64,000 bases of DNA, from positions 1,337,001 to 1,401,000 of the forward strand of contig NZ_CAJRAF010000001.1 in NCBI RefSeq assembly GCF_907164905.1. Direction: 5' to 3'. The translations under genes and the position numbers were made by a program. The stretch comes from Dyadobacter sp. CECT 9275 (GTDB lineage Bacteria; Bacteroidota; Bacteroidia; Cytophagales; Spirosomataceae). Below the pieces are notes generated by a model. The model saw only the letters and a list, made by a program, of their open reading frames with translations, was not told the origin of the DNA and searched no databases. Shown piece after piece: positions 63,835 to 64,000 of the stretch (the stretch's first letter is position 1; every line of letters begins with the position of its first letter).

Positions 63835-64000
63835 ATGGTATCGAATGATTTTGATGGGGAAATAAAAAAGTAAGTTACACGAAAAACAGGCATGATGACG
63901 AAATAAAAGCAAATTTCAAACAGGACTTACTGAACACTCATAAGCGGTCTGCCGCGGGGTAGATTACCGCTTATTTTGCGGGAAGGCCGATCAGGCTAAG
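63835..64000. other. Terminal non-coding region with a possible hairpin
   Basis: No gene is seen. An inverted repeat ataagcggt (63940-63948) / accgcttat (63966-63974) with a 17-base loop, followed by tttt, could end a gene on either strand beyond the window. The upstream A/T-rich part likely holds the promoter of the sorting-domain gene. Confidence 0.35.

Overview
The window is about 45% GC with dense, directional gene packing. It comes from a Bacteroidota chromosome, most likely the order Cytophagales (Dyadobacter/Spirosoma-like). The evidence is a PorP/SprF protein and a C-terminal type IX sorting-type tail, Bacteroidota promoters (TTTG, about 20 bp, TAnnTTTG), FecI-like ECF sigma factors, and family-specific proteins (FucP-type permease, PspC/LiaF-like genes, GH95). 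The genus is an inference. I see no rRNA, tRNA, CRISPR array, insertion sequence or prophage.

0-11 kb: a deoxy-sugar operon. The 5' end of an AraC-type regulator (1-108, minus) faces a plus-strand run: UxaA-type dehydratase, SDR dehydrogenase, FAH-family hydrolase, amidohydrolase-family lactonase, FucP permease and RhaM-type mutarotase. Together these read as non-phosphorylating L-fucose catabolism ending in pyruvate and L-lactate. A catalytically degenerate EEP-fold protein and lutA follow, then an opposing small secreted protein, then lutB-lutC. LutABC would oxidise the L-lactate to pyruvate. L-fucose dehydrogenase is not clearly present.

11-23 kb: housekeeping genes. These are cmk, a DAO-type oxidoreductase, a large beta-barrel/TolB-like surface protein, a PorP/SprF protein, sucA-sucB, a MazG-like pyrophosphohydrolase with dtd, and an ECF sigma factor. 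23-26 kb: a PspC/LiaF-like membrane operon and a TrpF-like barrel lacking its catalytic residues.

26-34 kb (minus strand): a glycan block with a GH95 alpha-L-fucosidase, a HEAT-like protein, a ChbG/YdjC-type deacetylase, a 2-hydroxyacid dehydrogenase, galactokinase and a lipoprotein aldose 1-epimerase. GH95 releases L-fucose from Fuc-alpha-1,2-Gal, so this block supplies galactose to GalM/GalK and fucose to the 0-8 kb operon.

34-45 kb: a secreted protein with an in-frame amber codon followed by 71 open codons; fumC; a thioesterase; then a carbamoyltransferase, membrane SGNH hydrolase, 49-residue DUF5989-like protein and SxtJ-like protein. This last set resembles the sxtI-sxtJ-sxtK neighbourhood of saxitoxin clusters and is the most interesting little-described system here. 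Next come a Ppx/GppA phosphatase, a sigma factor overlapping a transmembrane/beta-barrel protein, and a tandem PepSY-like lipoprotein.

45-64 kb: an Lrp/AsnC regulator divergent from metH; a TetR gene with a TolC/HlyD/ABC-2 export operon (YbhGFSR-like) sharing a duplicated palindromic operator; a NupC transporter; a membrane protein/histidine kinase/LuxR response regulator operon; a hypothetical protein; and a repeat-containing sorting-domain protein broken by a frameshift.
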